Shown: positions 25,252-34,484, counted from the stretch's first letter. The stretch is 64,000 bases of DNA from Prevotella pectinovora (GCF_000834015.1 NZ_JXQI01000039.1:1-64000); one strand, 5' to 3'. The notes: generated by a model from the letters alone, not told the origin. Numbers and translations: made by a program.

Positions 25252-26575
25252 CTGATGCGATAAAATCGCATGGTTATTAAAATTCATCAAATAAAGTGAG
25301 TTCTTTGACATCTTGTTTTTGAATGATTGAGTTCTTTGGCTTAGTTATGAGGTCTCTCAAATCCACCCTTTCGAGTGCGGAGATTCTTATTAACGTAGCC
25401 ACCTCGGTGATTGAATACGGACTTTTGTAGTCAGCCTTGATTTTGGCGATTATCAGATATGCAATTATTGCAACCCATAAATGAGTACGTACTGCATTCT
25501 CTGAATATCCCCACAAGTTCTTCACTACGATATTCTGCTTTATCCACTTGAAGAAAACCTCAACATCCCATCTATGACGGTATAGATTGGCGACCCCAAG
25601 GGCACTGATCTCAAAGTTGTTGGTAATAAATTCCACATCATTACCTGTTACCGAGTCATGATAAGTAACCATCCTGATAGGTTCTGGATAGAGTTTCTTC
25701 GACTTATGGGTAGTCAGTTTTATGATAAAATCGCCACAGATTCCTGTACTTGGATCAAAGTCTAGACTATGGTTAACGACCTCGTATCTCATATTGTCTT
25801 TGGGACGACTTATCCAATATGCACCGGCTTTGTGAAAGCGAAACAAAGCGAGGAAATCAACGTATGCTTTGTCCATCATATAGAACGCAAATGGCTCAGG
25901 CACAATATCATCCAGTTCATTGCTGTCATGCCATTTTCCATCTGTAATATGGATATTTGCCGGAATGCTTCCACGAAGATCCAGCAGTGTGTGCATTTTG
26001 ACTGCGCCTTTGCTATACTTGCCCAATGCCCATGCAGCCAGGACAATGCTTGTTGAGATAGTTGTGGAGTCAAGCGCATAGAGGACATTGTCTATCGTTA
26101 TCTCAGCAACCTTTGTGTTTGAATACATTGGTCGGACGATACCGATTAGATACATGCCAAGTCCTTCGTAGATGCGATAGGCTCTTTTCTCATTAGCACG
26201 ACATAAATTGGATTGATTAACGGACTTGCGAATTCCCAAGTGGTATATGCTACTTCCATGAGCCTCTAGGCACAGACAAATATCACGGATGGATACACAA
26301 CCAGTAATCTGACCAAATAGCAGATGGAGCAACTGGTTATAGCAGGATAAATCTTTTGCATGCCAGTCACCTTTATACTTCTTCACCAACTTGTCAAATT
26401 GGTAGCGAGGTATGAAGTCGATGACTTGAGCAAAGATATACTTGCCGATGTTCATAATCTTGCAGTTTTGGCTGCAAAATTACTCAATCAATTTCAAATC
26501 AAAAAAACAAAGAACGCTTGTAAATGATTAAATATCAAATATATAACTATAGTTAAGCGATTAATATCGCATCAC
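25252..26575 (-). mobile_element. Intact IS4-family insertion sequence
   Basis: About 1324 bp with terminal inverted repeats CTGATGCGATAAAATCGC (left) and GTGATGCGATATTAATCGC (right, inverted). It is flanked on both sides by TAGTA (25247-25251 and 26576-26580), a likely 5 bp target duplication. It carries one full transposase gene on the minus strand. Confidence 0.75.
25277..26455 (-). CDS. IS4-family transposase (DUF4372 + DDE domain)
   Basis: Encodes 392 residues. The N-terminal DUF4372 region (FDKLVKKYKGDWHAKDLSCY) precedes the DDE core: first Asp in YALDSTTIS, second Asp in YMMDKAYVDFLAL, and the YREK signature in YRHRWDVEVFFKWIKQNI with the catalytic Glu. Length and all three acidic residues are intact, so the enzyme is probably active. 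It catalyses cut-and-paste movement of the surrounding 1.3 kb element. The element lies between the aminoglycoside-resistance operon and cfxA. Confidence 0.85.
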   Translation of the reverse strand: MNIGKYIFAQVIDFIPRYQFDKLVKKYKGDWHAKDLSCYNQLLHLLFGQITGCVSIRDICLCLEAHGSSIYHLGIRKSVNQSNLCRANEKRAYRIYEGLGMYLIGIVRPMYSNTKVAEITIDNVLYALDSTTISTSIVLAAWALGKYSKGAVKMHTLLDLRGSIPANIHITDGKWHDSNELDDIVPEPFAFYMMDKAYVDFLALFRFHKAGAYWISRPKDNMRYEVVNHSLDFDPSTGICGDFIIKLTTHKSKKLYPEPIRMVTYHDSVTGNDVEFITNNFEISALGVANLYRHRWDVEVFFKWIKQNIVVKNLWGYSENAVRTHLWVAIIAYLIIAKIKADYKSPYSITEVATLIRISALERVDLRDLITKPKNSIIQKQDVKELTLFDEF

Positions 26576-26614
26576 TAGTAATTACTAATCATTAATTATC
26601 AAAGCAAGTGCAGT

Positions 26615-27580
26615 TTAAGATTTTACTGAAGTTTGCATTAATAAAGAATATACTACAGCTGATATATGCGCAACATATTGTGACGCTTGTGATTCATTTC
26701 CCTTGAAATCCTTAACAAATACCGCTAAGGTATAACTGATATTATTAGGCAGACATATATAGGCAACATCATTGTGAGCTGCAAGAACACCATTTTCATT
26801 AACATCACCTGAACCTGTCTTATGCGCTATAACAACCCCTTCTTTATCAAGAAGTGGAGCTGCTATCCTATCTACACCTGTTTTGCATTCTTTTAACGTA
26901 TTCTTAATGAAACTTTGTTTCTCATCATCGATAAGACCTTCAGTAAACAAACGATTCATCAACATTGCAGCACCAAGAGGAGATGTATAGTTAGAGTAAG
27001 CCTTGTTATGGTCAGCCGACATTTCCTCTTCCGTATAAGCTATCTGAAAACTTGAACGAGGAATGAGTGTGGCTATAAAACTATCTGTTTGAGCGACATT
27101 AACCATATCCTTAAACATAAGGTTGCTTGCATTGTTGTCACTCTGAGTAAGAGTATAACGCAGCAAATCTCTCACTGTCAATGATATGACTGGCCCTGAA
27201 TAATCTTTCAGCATAGGACTCCAAGTCTTTGGGTCAAGTTTATCCCTATTTATATTTACTAAGGTATCAAGTGAAATTCCTTTATTGTCAAAGTCATTAC
27301 AAAGAGCTAATGCCTGATGAACCTTAAACACACTCATCATAGGATAAACACTCTTATTATTGACCTTAACCGTATCTCTGTTATAAAAAATAACCGCCAC
27401 ACCAATTTCGCCAGGACAAGCTGAGACAATTTGAGAAATGCTATCAGTCAAAACATTTGTTAAAGGAGGATTTGCGCTATCTTTTGTCGCTGATTTATGG
27501 AACAATGAAAATACCAAGATGAAAATGCAAACTAAAGCTATACACAAAACTACGATTTGTTTTTTTCTGTTTTTTCCCAT
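26615..27580 (-). CDS. cfxA: Class A (A2) beta-lactamase CfxA
   Basis: Encodes 321 residues with an N-terminal signal/anchor (about residues 8-28). All active-site motifs are present: SVFK (S83-x-x-K86), SDNNASN and HKTGSG. The sequence is recognisably CfxA, the Bacteroides/Prevotella cephalosporinase that hydrolyses penicillins and many cephalosporins in the periplasm. Compared with the CfxA sequence I remember, there are differences at the N-terminus (MGKN for MEKN, C13) and a double change, FY for VN, at residues 65-66; exact allele needs alignment. cfxA is classically carried by the mobilizable transposon Tn4555, and the decayed mobile-element context here agrees. It is transcribed towards the IS4 element. 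Confidence 0.93.
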   Translation of the reverse strand: MGKNRKKQIVVLCIALVCIFILVFSLFHKSATKDSANPPLTNVLTDSISQIVSACPGEIGVAVIFYNRDTVKVNNKSVYPMMSVFKVHQALALCNDFDNKGISLDTLVNINRDKLDPKTWSPMLKDYSGPVISLTVRDLLRYTLTQSDNNASNLMFKDMVNVAQTDSFIATLIPRSSFQIAYTEEEMSADHNKAYSNYTSPLGAAMLMNRLFTEGLIDDEKQSFIKNTLKECKTGVDRIAAPLLDKEGVVIAHKTGSGDVNENGVLAAHNDVAYICLPNNISYTLAVFVKDFKGNESQASQYVAHISAVVYSLLMQTSVKS

Positions 27581-27627
27581 GTTTATATTATTTATATTTG
27601 TTTGACGAGAATATCTTTATTTGCCGA

Positions 27628-27635
27628 CAAAGGTA
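27628..27635 (-). promoter_or_regulatory. -7 box of cfxA
   Basis: The minus strand reads TACCTTTG about 50 bp upstream of the cfxA ATG. No clear -33 element was found. Confidence 0.4.
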
Positions 27636-27705
27636 CATAACTTTACGGAAAAATATGTTTCTAAAATATATAAATAGACAGCTGTGGGGAAAAATTAGAT
27701 AATTA

Positions 27706-27743
27706 AAAAGGCTAAATGACTGAAAATAATCACTTAGCCTTTT
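27706..27743. terminator. Bidirectional terminator upstream of cfxA
   Basis: AAAAGGCTAAATG (27707-27718 region) pairs with CACTTAGCCTTTT (27731-27743), leaving U-runs on both strands. It separates cfxA from the Abi fragment. Confidence 0.55.
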
Positions 27744-27823
27744 AATCCGTACCCAGACCCGTACTTCGTAATTGCTGCGCCCATCATTCAAGACTGTCAA
27801 ATCGGGTCTTTCCTGTCAAGCCA

Positions 27824-28045
27824 ATGATGCCTATGCGTATGCCAAACACATGGATTACGGATTTCTCGTTCCGTGAACAAACACTTTATCCGCAACTCTG
27901 CTATGTGGTGTATTGGCTTAACTCCATTTCTATGGGCAACACTTTTGTTGCAGATTTCAAGCAGCTTTTATCGAAATACCCATCAGTAAGAACCCGTTTA
28001 TTAGGCTTTCCTCATAATTGGGAACAAGAGCCTTTGTGGAGATAA
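27824..28045 (+). pseudogene. C-terminal fragment of an Abi_2-like abortive infection protein
   Basis: The frame reads FREQTLYPQLCYVVYWLNSI ... ADFKQLLSKYPSV, then LLGFPHNWEQEPLW and a stop. This is the recognisable tail of Abi_2/AbiD-AbiF family proteins (LYPQLCxxxYxLNxI ... MGFPxDWxxEPLW). The N-terminal two thirds are missing; the sequence upstream is unrelated. It is a remnant of a phage-defence gene in the same island. Confidence 0.6.
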
Positions 28046-28462
28046 AATAATTGCCCTGTTTCTTAAAAAGCACTGGGGCAAACCAGCTCCGTCTTTAATT
28101 GTTTCCAATAAATGGATTGTTTCAAGCCCCTATAGAAAGAGAACAAAAATTCCTGTGTGAAAATTAATCTACGACAAGGAGCAAGCAAGGAGCAATATCA
28201 AACAAAAATCAATACCTTTGCAGTACATATGAGATAGACCAAAACAAAAGTGGAATATCGGAAACGAATAGCAAGGAAAAGAGAAGAAACGACCCAAGTT
28301 GATGTCCTTTTTGAGTTAATAATCAATAAAAGCGTTAAATCTTCACCTTTTAGAATGTGCAATTAAAAATAACAACCATATTTCTGACTTATTATCTATA
28401 AAATATTGAGTAATAATCGGTTGTAAATACTAGACTTGTAATTCATGAAATATTGACCTCTG

Positions 28463-28531
28463 ATTTCCCCCACGCCGTGGGGAACGGAACCCCCTAATGT
28501 GGGGATGTCTTCCCCCTGGCGTGGGGGAAAT
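28463..28531. repeat. 69 bp cruciform element
   Basis: ATTTCCCCCACGCC (28463-28476) pairs exactly with GGCGTGGGGGAAAT (28518-28531). The enclosed sequence forms two further GGGG/CCCC hairpins, giving a three-way, cloverleaf-like structure. Confidence 0.65.
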
Positions 28532-28548
28532 ATGGGATGCCGAAAGGC

Positions 28549-28607
28549 ATGATACTTCTATGATACTTTTATGATACTTTTCTGTAAAATATCCAGAAAA
28601 GTATCAT
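28549..28607. repeat. Iteron-like 11 bp direct repeats and hairpin
   Basis: ATGATACTTCT, ATGATACTTTT and ATGATACTTTT are head-to-tail at 28549-28581. The last copy extends into ATGATACTTTTCTG, which pairs with CAGAAAAGTATCAT (28594-28607) as a 14 bp stem. Confidence 0.65.
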
Positions 28608-28795
28608 CGGGTTAAGTCTTTAGTCTATAGCATTTTAGGAGCTTGGCGGCGGCGGAGAATGATACTATGTAGGCGCATCCGCAATTCTTTGTGTATACGG
28701 CTCAAAAAATCGTCCAAGTTATTATTTTACCGTCTCCAAACGTTAAATAAAGCATAAAAGGTCAGGCGGATAAGCGATATTATGCGTAAAAAGAG

Positions 28796-28803
28796 TAATT
28801 TTG
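28796..28803 (+). promoter_or_regulatory. -7 box for lptD
   Basis: TAATTTTG matches TAnnTTTG, 75 bp before the GTG start at 28878. No -33 element was recognised. Confidence 0.4.
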
Positions 28804-28877
28804 CATTCTGTATTCGTTCCTGTGGGAATTACGACAACCGGTTTATTAACTAAGACGACATCGCATAATACGATAAG

Positions 28878-31706
28878 GTGAGAAAGAAATCCACTATATT
28901 CTTATTGCTTTTCGCCTTTCTCTTTATATTGGCAGGCGCCGAGACGCCGCTGATGAGAAAAGACAAAAAGCATGCTGAAACAAAAGACTCTACAGTCCTT
29001 GCCGACACGCTGGGACCCGACACACTATTGTCTGACTCCGCATCCGGCGAGCCGGACACTACGCTCATGGACTCCATGCAGCTCGCAATCTACAAACACA
29101 ACAAGATGGTGGACGACTCCATCCGTCTCGACAGCATGAACAGGGCAAAGTCTACAGGCGTAGACGCGCCAGTGAAATTCTCTGCCCAAGACTCCATGGT
29201 CTACAGAGCATCCGACAAACTCGCCTTCCTCTATGGCAGTTCAAACGTGGTGTATCAGAACATGGACCTCTCGAGTGCCGACATCACGATGAACATGGAC
29301 AGCAGTCTCGTGCGAGCCACAGGAGTGAAAGACACTATCGGAGATCTGCAGGGACGACCAGTGTTCAAGATGGGCGACACACAGTATGACAGCGACACTA
29401 TAGCCTTCAACTTCAAGACGAAGAAAGGCTTTATCAATAATGTATACACCGCCCAGGAAGACGGATTCCTCACCAGTCAGCGCTCCAAGCGCAACGAGAA
29501 AGGCGAGCTTTTCCTGGAGCACGGCCGCTATACCACCTGCGACGCCGAGCATCCCGACTTCTATATAGCCCTGTCGAGAGCCAAGGTGCGCCCCGGCAAG
29601 GACGTGGTGTTCGGTCCGGCATACCTCGTGGTGGCAGATGTGCCGCTGCCTCTCGCCATCCCCTATGGCTTCTTTCCCTTCACCAAGAGCTATTCCAGCG
29701 GATTCATAATGCCGTCGTATGGTGATGAGAGCGCCCGCGGATTCTATCTGAAAGACGGAGGATACTATTTCGCCATGAGCGACAAATGGGATCTGAAGCT
29801 CCTCGGCGAGATATATACCAAGGGCTCATGGGGAGTGTCGGCGGCAAGCAACTACCGCAAGAGATACAAATACAGCGGCAGCTTCTATTTCAGCTATCAG
29901 GACACCAAGAACGGCGACAAGGGCATGCCCGACTTCACAGAGCAGGAGAGTTTCAAGATACAGTGGAACCACCGTCAGGACCCCAAGGCAAACCCCTTCA
30001 GCACACTCTCGGCGAGTGTCAACTTCGCCACGTCGAGCTATGAGCGCAACAACCTGAACAGCATGTATAACCCGCAGTCGATGACCCAGAGCACGAGAAC
30101 ATCATCCGTGAGCTGGAGCACCACATTCTCAAGTCTGGGCATGACGATAAGCGGAACCACTAACCTCAGCCAGAACATGAGAGACTCCACCGTGGCAATC
30201 ACGCTGCCAGACCTCAACATCTCGGTGAGCCGCTTCTATCCGTTCAAGCGCAAGCGCATGGTGGGCAAGGAGCGCTGGTATGAGAAGATCTCGATGAGCT
30301 ATACCGGTAGTCTCAGAAACTCCATCGACACGAAGGAGGACATGATAATGAAGTCGAATCTCGTGAAAGACTGGCGCAACGGTATGCAGCACAGTATTCC
30401 TATCAATGCCAACTTCACGCTCTTCAACTATATCAACATCAACCCGTCGATAAACTTCACCGACCGCATGTATACCAACAAGGTGATGCAGAGCTGGGAC
30501 GAGCAGAGCCAGACCGCCGTGAGGGATACCACCTACGGATTCTACAACGTCTACAACTGGTCGATGAGCGTGAGCGCATCAACGAAGCTCTATGGATTCT
30601 GGGTGCCGAACAAGAAAATCTTCGGCGACAAGATACAGGCCATACGCCACGTCATCACGCCACAGGTGTCATACAACTACGCTCCAGACTTCAGTTCAAG
30701 CCGATATGGATATTACGAAACCTATCAGAAGACCGACGCTCAGGGCAACGTGACGCTCGAACAGTATTCGCCATTCTCAGGTTCGCTCTTCGGAGTGCCG
30801 GGAAAGGGCAGGACGGGAAGCATCGCCATGTCGCTCTCAAACAACATCGAGATGAAGGTGAAGTCAGACAAAGACTCCACGGGATTCAAGAAACTGAGCA
30901 TCATAGACGAGCTGGGAGCCAACATGTCGTATAATATGGCGGCGAAAGAGAAGAAGTGGAGCGACCTGACGATGAACATCCGACTGAAGTGGTGGAAGAA
31001 CTATACGTTCAACATGACCGCCGTGTTTGCCACCTATGCCTATGAGCTTGATGCCAACGGCCGGCCGTACGTGGGCAACCACACGGAGTGGGGCAAGGGA
31101 CGCTTCGGACGCTTCCAGGGAATGTCGCAGAACATCTCATACACCCTGAATCCCGAAAAGATAAGGAAACTCTTCGGCGGAGGCAAGGATGAGGACAAAA
31201 ACAAGAAGACAACGGGCGACGATGACGACGACACGGGAGTGGAGACCAATGTGGACGACGACATGATGAAGGCGCAGAACGGTGCCAAGAAGCAGACCAG
31301 CCGAGCCGAGACCGACGAGAACGGATATATGAAGTTCTCCATGCCGTGGTCGATAACCTTCGGCTATGGCATCACGATGAGGGAGAACACCGCCGGCAAG
31401 TTCAACACCAAGACGATGCGCTATCCGTACAAGTTCACCCAGAACCTGAACTTCAGCGGAAACATACGCATCAGCGACGGATGGAACATCAGCTTCTCTT
31501 CCGGCTACGACTTCGAGGAGCACGATATGTCAATGACCACCGCTTCGCTGCAGCGCGACCTCCACTGCTTCAGCATGAGCTGCTCCGTGGTGCTGGCGCC
31601 ATACACGTCATACAACTTCTCCTTCCGTTGCAATGCCGCAACGCTGACCGACGCTCTGAAATATGACAAGCGCAGCGGTTACAGCAACGCTGTGGAGTGG
31701 TATTAA
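28878..31706 (+). CDS. lptD: LptD-like LPS assembly outer membrane protein (Bacteroidetes type)
   Basis: Encodes 942 residues. The start is a GTG at 28878 because it opens a full signal peptide (RKKSTIFLLLFAFLFILAGA); the first ATG lies beyond the cleavage site. After a low-complexity acidic linker, an OstA-like beta-jellyroll region (about residues 100-210: LAFLYGSSNVVYQNMDLSSA, then GDTQYDSDTIAFNFKTKKG) is followed by VPLPLAIPYGFFPF, a motif typical of LptD, and a long beta-barrel. A charged insert (KDEDKNKKTTGDDDDDTG) lies near residue 770. The protein would insert lipopolysaccharide into the outer leaflet together with a lipoprotein partner encoded elsewhere. It marks the return to core genome after the accessory island. 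Confidence 0.85.
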   Translation: MRKKSTIFLLLFAFLFILAGAETPLMRKDKKHAETKDSTVLADTLGPDTLLSDSASGEPDTTLMDSMQLAIYKHNKMVDDSIRLDSMNRAKSTGVDAPVKFSAQDSMVYRASDKLAFLYGSSNVVYQNMDLSSADITMNMDSSLVRATGVKDTIGDLQGRPVFKMGDTQYDSDTIAFNFKTKKGFINNVYTAQEDGFLTSQRSKRNEKGELFLEHGRYTTCDAEHPDFYIALSRAKVRPGKDVVFGPAYLVVADVPLPLAIPYGFFPFTKSYSSGFIMPSYGDESARGFYLKDGGYYFAMSDKWDLKLLGEIYTKGSWGVSAASNYRKRYKYSGSFYFSYQDTKNGDKGMPDFTEQESFKIQWNHRQDPKANPFSTLSASVNFATSSYERNNLNSMYNPQSMTQSTRTSSVSWSTTFSSLGMTISGTTNLSQNMRDSTVAITLPDLNISVSRFYPFKRKRMVGKERWYEKISMSYTGSLRNSIDTKEDMIMKSNLVKDWRNGMQHSIPINANFTLFNYININPSINFTDRMYTNKVMQSWDEQSQTAVRDTTYGFYNVYNWSMSVSASTKLYGFWVPNKKIFGDKIQAIRHVITPQVSYNYAPDFSSSRYGYYETYQKTDAQGNVTLEQYSPFSGSLFGVPGKGRTGSIAMSLSNNIEMKVKSDKDSTGFKKLSIIDELGANMSYNMAAKEKKWSDLTMNIRLKWWKNYTFNMTAVFATYAYELDANGRPYVGNHTEWGKGRFGRFQGMSQNISYTLNPEKIRKLFGGGKDEDKNKKTTGDDDDDTGVETNVDDDMMKAQNGAKKQTSRAETDENGYMKFSMPWSITFGYGITMRENTAGKFNTKTMRYPYKFTQNLNFSGNIRISDGWNISFSSGYDFEEHDMSMTTASLQRDLHCFSMSCSVVLAPYTSYNFSFRCNAATLTDALKYDKRSGYSNAVEWY

Positions 31707-31741
31707 CCCCAAAATATCAGATCGTCAAATTTATTTTCAGA

Positions 31742-31763
31742 CAAGCCCTGATAACCGATTGGG
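31742..31763 (+). repeat. Solo MITE right end
   Basis: CAAGCCCTGATAACCGATTG plus GG is a diverged copy of the right terminus, just upstream of full copy B. Confidence 0.45.
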
Positions 31764-31770
31764 TATTAAA

Positions 31771-31953
31771 CCCAAATCGGTCATTAGGCCGTTTAATGTA
31801 TAATTTTAATAACTGCTTGCAGTCTTTTGCTTTTTATAAGGCGTCTTTTGCTCGTTTTTAATTCGCAATAGCCCGCTATTACTCATTAAAAGCCAAACAA
31901 AATCCACTCTTCTAAAAAACAAAATCCATGCAAGCCCTAATGACCGATTTGGG
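31771..31953 (+). repeat. Full-length MITE-like element, copy B
   Basis: 183 bp, flanked by TTAAA on both sides (31766-31770 and 31954-31958). It lies between the convergent ends of lptD and the MaoC gene and could form a long hairpin in either transcript. It accounts for most of the gene-free interval 31707-32038. Confidence 0.8.
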
Positions 31954-32038
31954 TTAAACACCAAGCCCTGACCACCGCATATTGAGACACTTTCTCAATC
32001 ATCCCGGTAGTCAGGGCTTGTTCTGTTTCTCTTTCGTA

Positions 32039-32503
32039 TTACTCAAAGTAATACAAGAATGTGGCAACGCCTTCGAGAGCCTTCTTGCCAGTCTCCTTGA
32101 TTTCGATACGGAATTTGATTTCAGCCTTTGTCACACCGCGCAGGTTGGCGATAGACTGCAGGTCGGTTACGAGGCGGATGCTCTCGCCAGACTTCACTGC
32201 CTGTCCGAATTTCATCTTGTCCATACCGTAGTTCACCATCATCTTCAGGTTGTTAACCTCGATGATCTGGTTCCAGAGATATGGAAGCATGGATAGAGTG
32301 AGATAGCCGTGGGCGATGGTAGTCTTGTATGGACTCTCCTCCTTGGCCTTCGCCGTGTCCACATGAATCCACTGGTGGTCGAGCGTAGCGTCGGCAAACA
32401 TGTTGATGCGCTCCTGAGAGAGCTCCACATAGTCAGAAGTTCCGAGGTTCTTGCCCAGATAGGCAGCGAACTCGTCGTAGTTGTTGATGATCAGTTTTGC
32501 CAT
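32039..32503 (-). CDS. MaoC-like dehydratase
   Basis: Encodes 154 residues of a single hot-dog fold. The (R)-hydratase signature is clear: INMFADATLDHQWIHVD supplies the catalytic Asp and His, and TIAHGYLTLSMLPYL follows. Family members hydrate enoyl-CoA thioesters; this short form is common in Bacteroidetes and its native substrate is not known. No other fatty-acid gene is adjacent. The downstream gene on the same strand (a small lipoprotein at 32566) lies 62 bp upstream in transcription order, so the two may be co-transcribed. Confidence 0.85.
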   Translation of the reverse strand: MAKLIINNYDEFAAYLGKNLGTSDYVELSQERINMFADATLDHQWIHVDTAKAKEESPYKTTIAHGYLTLSMLPYLWNQIIEVNNLKMMVNYGMDKMKFGQAVKSGESIRLVTDLQSIANLRGVTKAEIKFRIEIKETGKKALEGVATFLYYFE

Positions 32504-32565
32504 TTTCTTGATGTATTTATTGTTTATATGTGTGTTATTTCCTTACGGATGCTGTCTCCGCGTTC

Positions 32566-32961
32566 CTATTGTTTGTAGTCGTTTTTCGTGATGTTTATCT
32601 CGAAGAGTTTCTTTCCCGGATGCTTTGTTGAGTGGAATGTATACATGAAGTTGTAGCCCGCCTCTTTGTATGGCCTCACCGAAGTGGTGCCACGCAGTGC
32701 CTTAACCATATCCTCCTTGATTTCAGAGTTTGCTATTGCCGTGGTGTCGGCAGGTCCCTTCACCGAGAGATAGTAGTGTAGCGTGAGCGTCTGTTTGTCA
32801 AACGTCATGCTGTCGGTCACTATCGCCTCGTTGATCTGCACGGGGCAGTTCTTCTCCGTGTATTCCTTCGCCTCCCTTGCCGCACGGTCTTCCAGACTCT
32901 CCTGACATGCCGACAGAGCCAATGCCGCAGCGGCAAGCATCATTGTTTTTCTTGTTGTCAT
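32566..32961 (-). CDS. Small lipoprotein of unknown function
   Basis: Encodes 131 residues with a clear lipobox (MLAAAALALSACQESLED, Cys19). The mature part begins with a charged helix (DRAAREAKEYTEKNCP), then predicted beta strands (AIVTDSMTFDKQTLTLHYYL, FMYTFHSTKHPGKKLFEINI). I do not recognise the family, but the pattern is typical of Prevotella lipoproteins. It precedes the MaoC gene on the same strand. The 5' region contains a run of TATATA sequences and a TTTGCAT-like stretch (about 33100) that could hold the promoter. Confidence 0.65.
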   Translation of the reverse strand: MTTRKTMMLAAAALALSACQESLEDRAAREAKEYTEKNCPVQINEAIVTDSMTFDKQTLTLHYYLSVKGPADTTAIANSEIKEDMVKALRGTTSVRPYKEAGYNFMYTFHSTKHPGKKLFEINITKNDYKQ

Positions 32962-33248
32962 ATATATATGCGCTGTTATAAGTCGTATTGTTTCGTTGCA
33001 GTACGGTTGGATGCCACACCTTATTATAAATTATATATATGGTTTCATTATATAAGTATATATAGCTTCGTGGCGATGTTCCTGCATCATCCGGCTGCGA
33101 TGCAAAGGTACAAATAATATCTGAATAACAGGCATTTGTCAACAAACTCTTCAAACTCACACATCAGAAGAAAGACCCGAAGGAGATTCTCGTGAGCGAG
33201 ATAAAGTACACCACATACTTTCTGGCTGCTTGCCCTTAGTCTTTCAGA

Positions 33249-34121
33249 CTATTTCTTTTCGAAATGCTGGTAATCCTGCGACCGTTTCCATCCGCCTCCC
33301 CATGTGAAGCCACGCTTTCTGAATTCCTTGTAGGCAAGGTCGTTGCGGTCAATCTTATATTTGAAGTCCTTTGAGCGGTCGGCATATCGCCGTGCGCTCA
33401 GAGGACTTACCGTTATCTTCCCGTTCGCCCCCTTCCTCACGTATGGATTATACAGAGGGTTCAGGTCGATAGCCTTGCCGTAGCTGTGGTTTGAAGGCAC
33501 CTTCGTGCCGGCCACATATCTGAAATTGAAACACGACGTGTTGTTTGCCTCCATCGACTTCAGGTCGTCAGCGTCATAGTTGTCTATGAGCACCATCCTC
33601 TCTATGGGATATTTCTTGGCGAAGAGTGTCTCGAAGATTTCCACCAAGTCGTTGGCGATGCTCTTGTGGCACACCAGCTCTCCCAGACAAATCTTGCCCT
33701 TGTCGTTCCAATGCAGCACCTTCACGTAGCGCAGCGACTCACGGCTCACCGTGCAGCCTTTCTTATATGATTTGCCCTGCATCCTTTCGAAAACGCGGTC
33801 TGGAATGGGCTCGCTCATGAAACATTTATTCAGGTCGTAGCCTCGCAGCGTCAGACTGCTTATCGTCTTGCCAGCCTCCCAGTTCTTCAGAACTGTTCTC
33901 TCTCCTCCGGGTCTTTGGTCTTTTCCCGTTATGGATGCCGTCTGTTGGCTGTCGTCAGTCAGGTTTGTCGTTTCTACGGATGTAGCCTGTCGTGCGTCGT
34001 CCGTCAGGTTTGTTGTCTGCTTTGCATAGGCAAATCCAGTGGCGAGGCAAATGGCAACAAACGTTGCTGCCGTAGTGATGGTGGATGGTCTTCTGTTGGG
34101 AAAACTGTGATTGTCTTTCAT
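33249..34121 (-). CDS. M15 family metallopeptidase (D-Ala-D-Ala carboxypeptidase-like)
   Basis: Encodes 290 residues with a signal peptide (ATFVAICLATGFAYA). A spacer containing two TTNLTDD copies precedes the catalytic domain (about residues 130-290). The zinc site is readable: SNHSYGKAIDLNP gives the first His and the Asp of SxHxxGxAxD, and SQDYQHFEKK at the C-terminus gives the last His. The domain is the M15_4 type found in VanY-like and phage-type endopeptidases, so it probably trims peptidoglycan stem peptides in the periplasm. It stands alone; a short MITE remnant lies just upstream of its ATG, at 34143-34211. Confidence 0.8.
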   Translation of the reverse strand: MKDNHSFPNRRPSTITTAATFVAICLATGFAYAKQTTNLTDDARQATSVETTNLTDDSQQTASITGKDQRPGGERTVLKNWEAGKTISSLTLRGYDLNKCFMSEPIPDRVFERMQGKSYKKGCTVSRESLRYVKVLHWNDKGKICLGELVCHKSIANDLVEIFETLFAKKYPIERMVLIDNYDADDLKSMEANNTSCFNFRYVAGTKVPSNHSYGKAIDLNPLYNPYVRKGANGKITVSPLSARRYADRSKDFKYKIDRNDLAYKEFRKRGFTWGGGWKRSQDYQHFEKK

Positions 34122-34142
34122 ATTGTCGTGAAGTTCTTTTAT

Positions 34143-34211
34143 CCTAAATCGGTCATTAGGGACTGCAAGCAGTTATTAAAAATATACCTTAACGGCCTAA
34201 TGACCGTTTGG
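34143..34211 (-). repeat. Short-form MITE copy
   Basis: A 69 bp, internally deleted version with both ends: CCTAAATCGGTCATTAGG at the left and CCTAATGACCGTTTGG at the right. It resembles the outer copy at 41209-41468 in inverse orientation. No target duplication is evident. The surrounding interval 34122-34484 holds nothing else recognisable. Confidence 0.6.
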
Positions 34212-34484
34212 TGGTTGTCTTGCTGCCGTAGTGAAAGCTCCTGTCTGGCGTTTCCTTTCGCTCTTCGGAGTCGGCAGCTTACTGTGTGTAATACCATATT
34301 TATGCCTTGTCTTACGGCATGGAATACTGCAAATATATGTTTTTTTTCGCTAACAGAGGCATTTTTGTTCTTTAAACGATATTGTTTGGATAATTTTTCT
34401 TACCTTTACACCCCGAATGACTTAGTATCTTAATTTAGTATATAAAAAATAGATATAACTTTAATTCTAGTAAACTTTAAATCT

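Larger units (their letters stand above)
28046..28877. other. Gene-free interval at the right edge of the accessory island
   Basis: No coding frame was seen apart from a short possible GTG-started one near 28250. It holds a -7-like TACCTTTG (28213-28220), a large GC-rich cruciform (28463-28531), an 11 bp iteron array with hairpin (28549-28607) and the promoter of the next gene. Core genes begin immediately afterwards. Confidence 0.5.

Noticed and set aside
28250..28366. GTG-started frame reading EYRKRIARKREETTQ
   Set aside because: The first residues recall ATPase N-termini, but no Walker motif follows and the frame ends after about 38 codons.
28440..28540. Reading the GC-rich palindrome as a simple terminator
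   Set aside because: It has no U-run on either side and contains two extra internal hairpins, so it is recorded as a cruciform element instead.
33139..33240. Short frame reading FKLTHQKKDPKEILVSEIKY before a stop
   Set aside because: It looks protein-like, but it is only about 33 codons, has no start and lies between two minus-strand genes; could be a remnant but cannot be supported.
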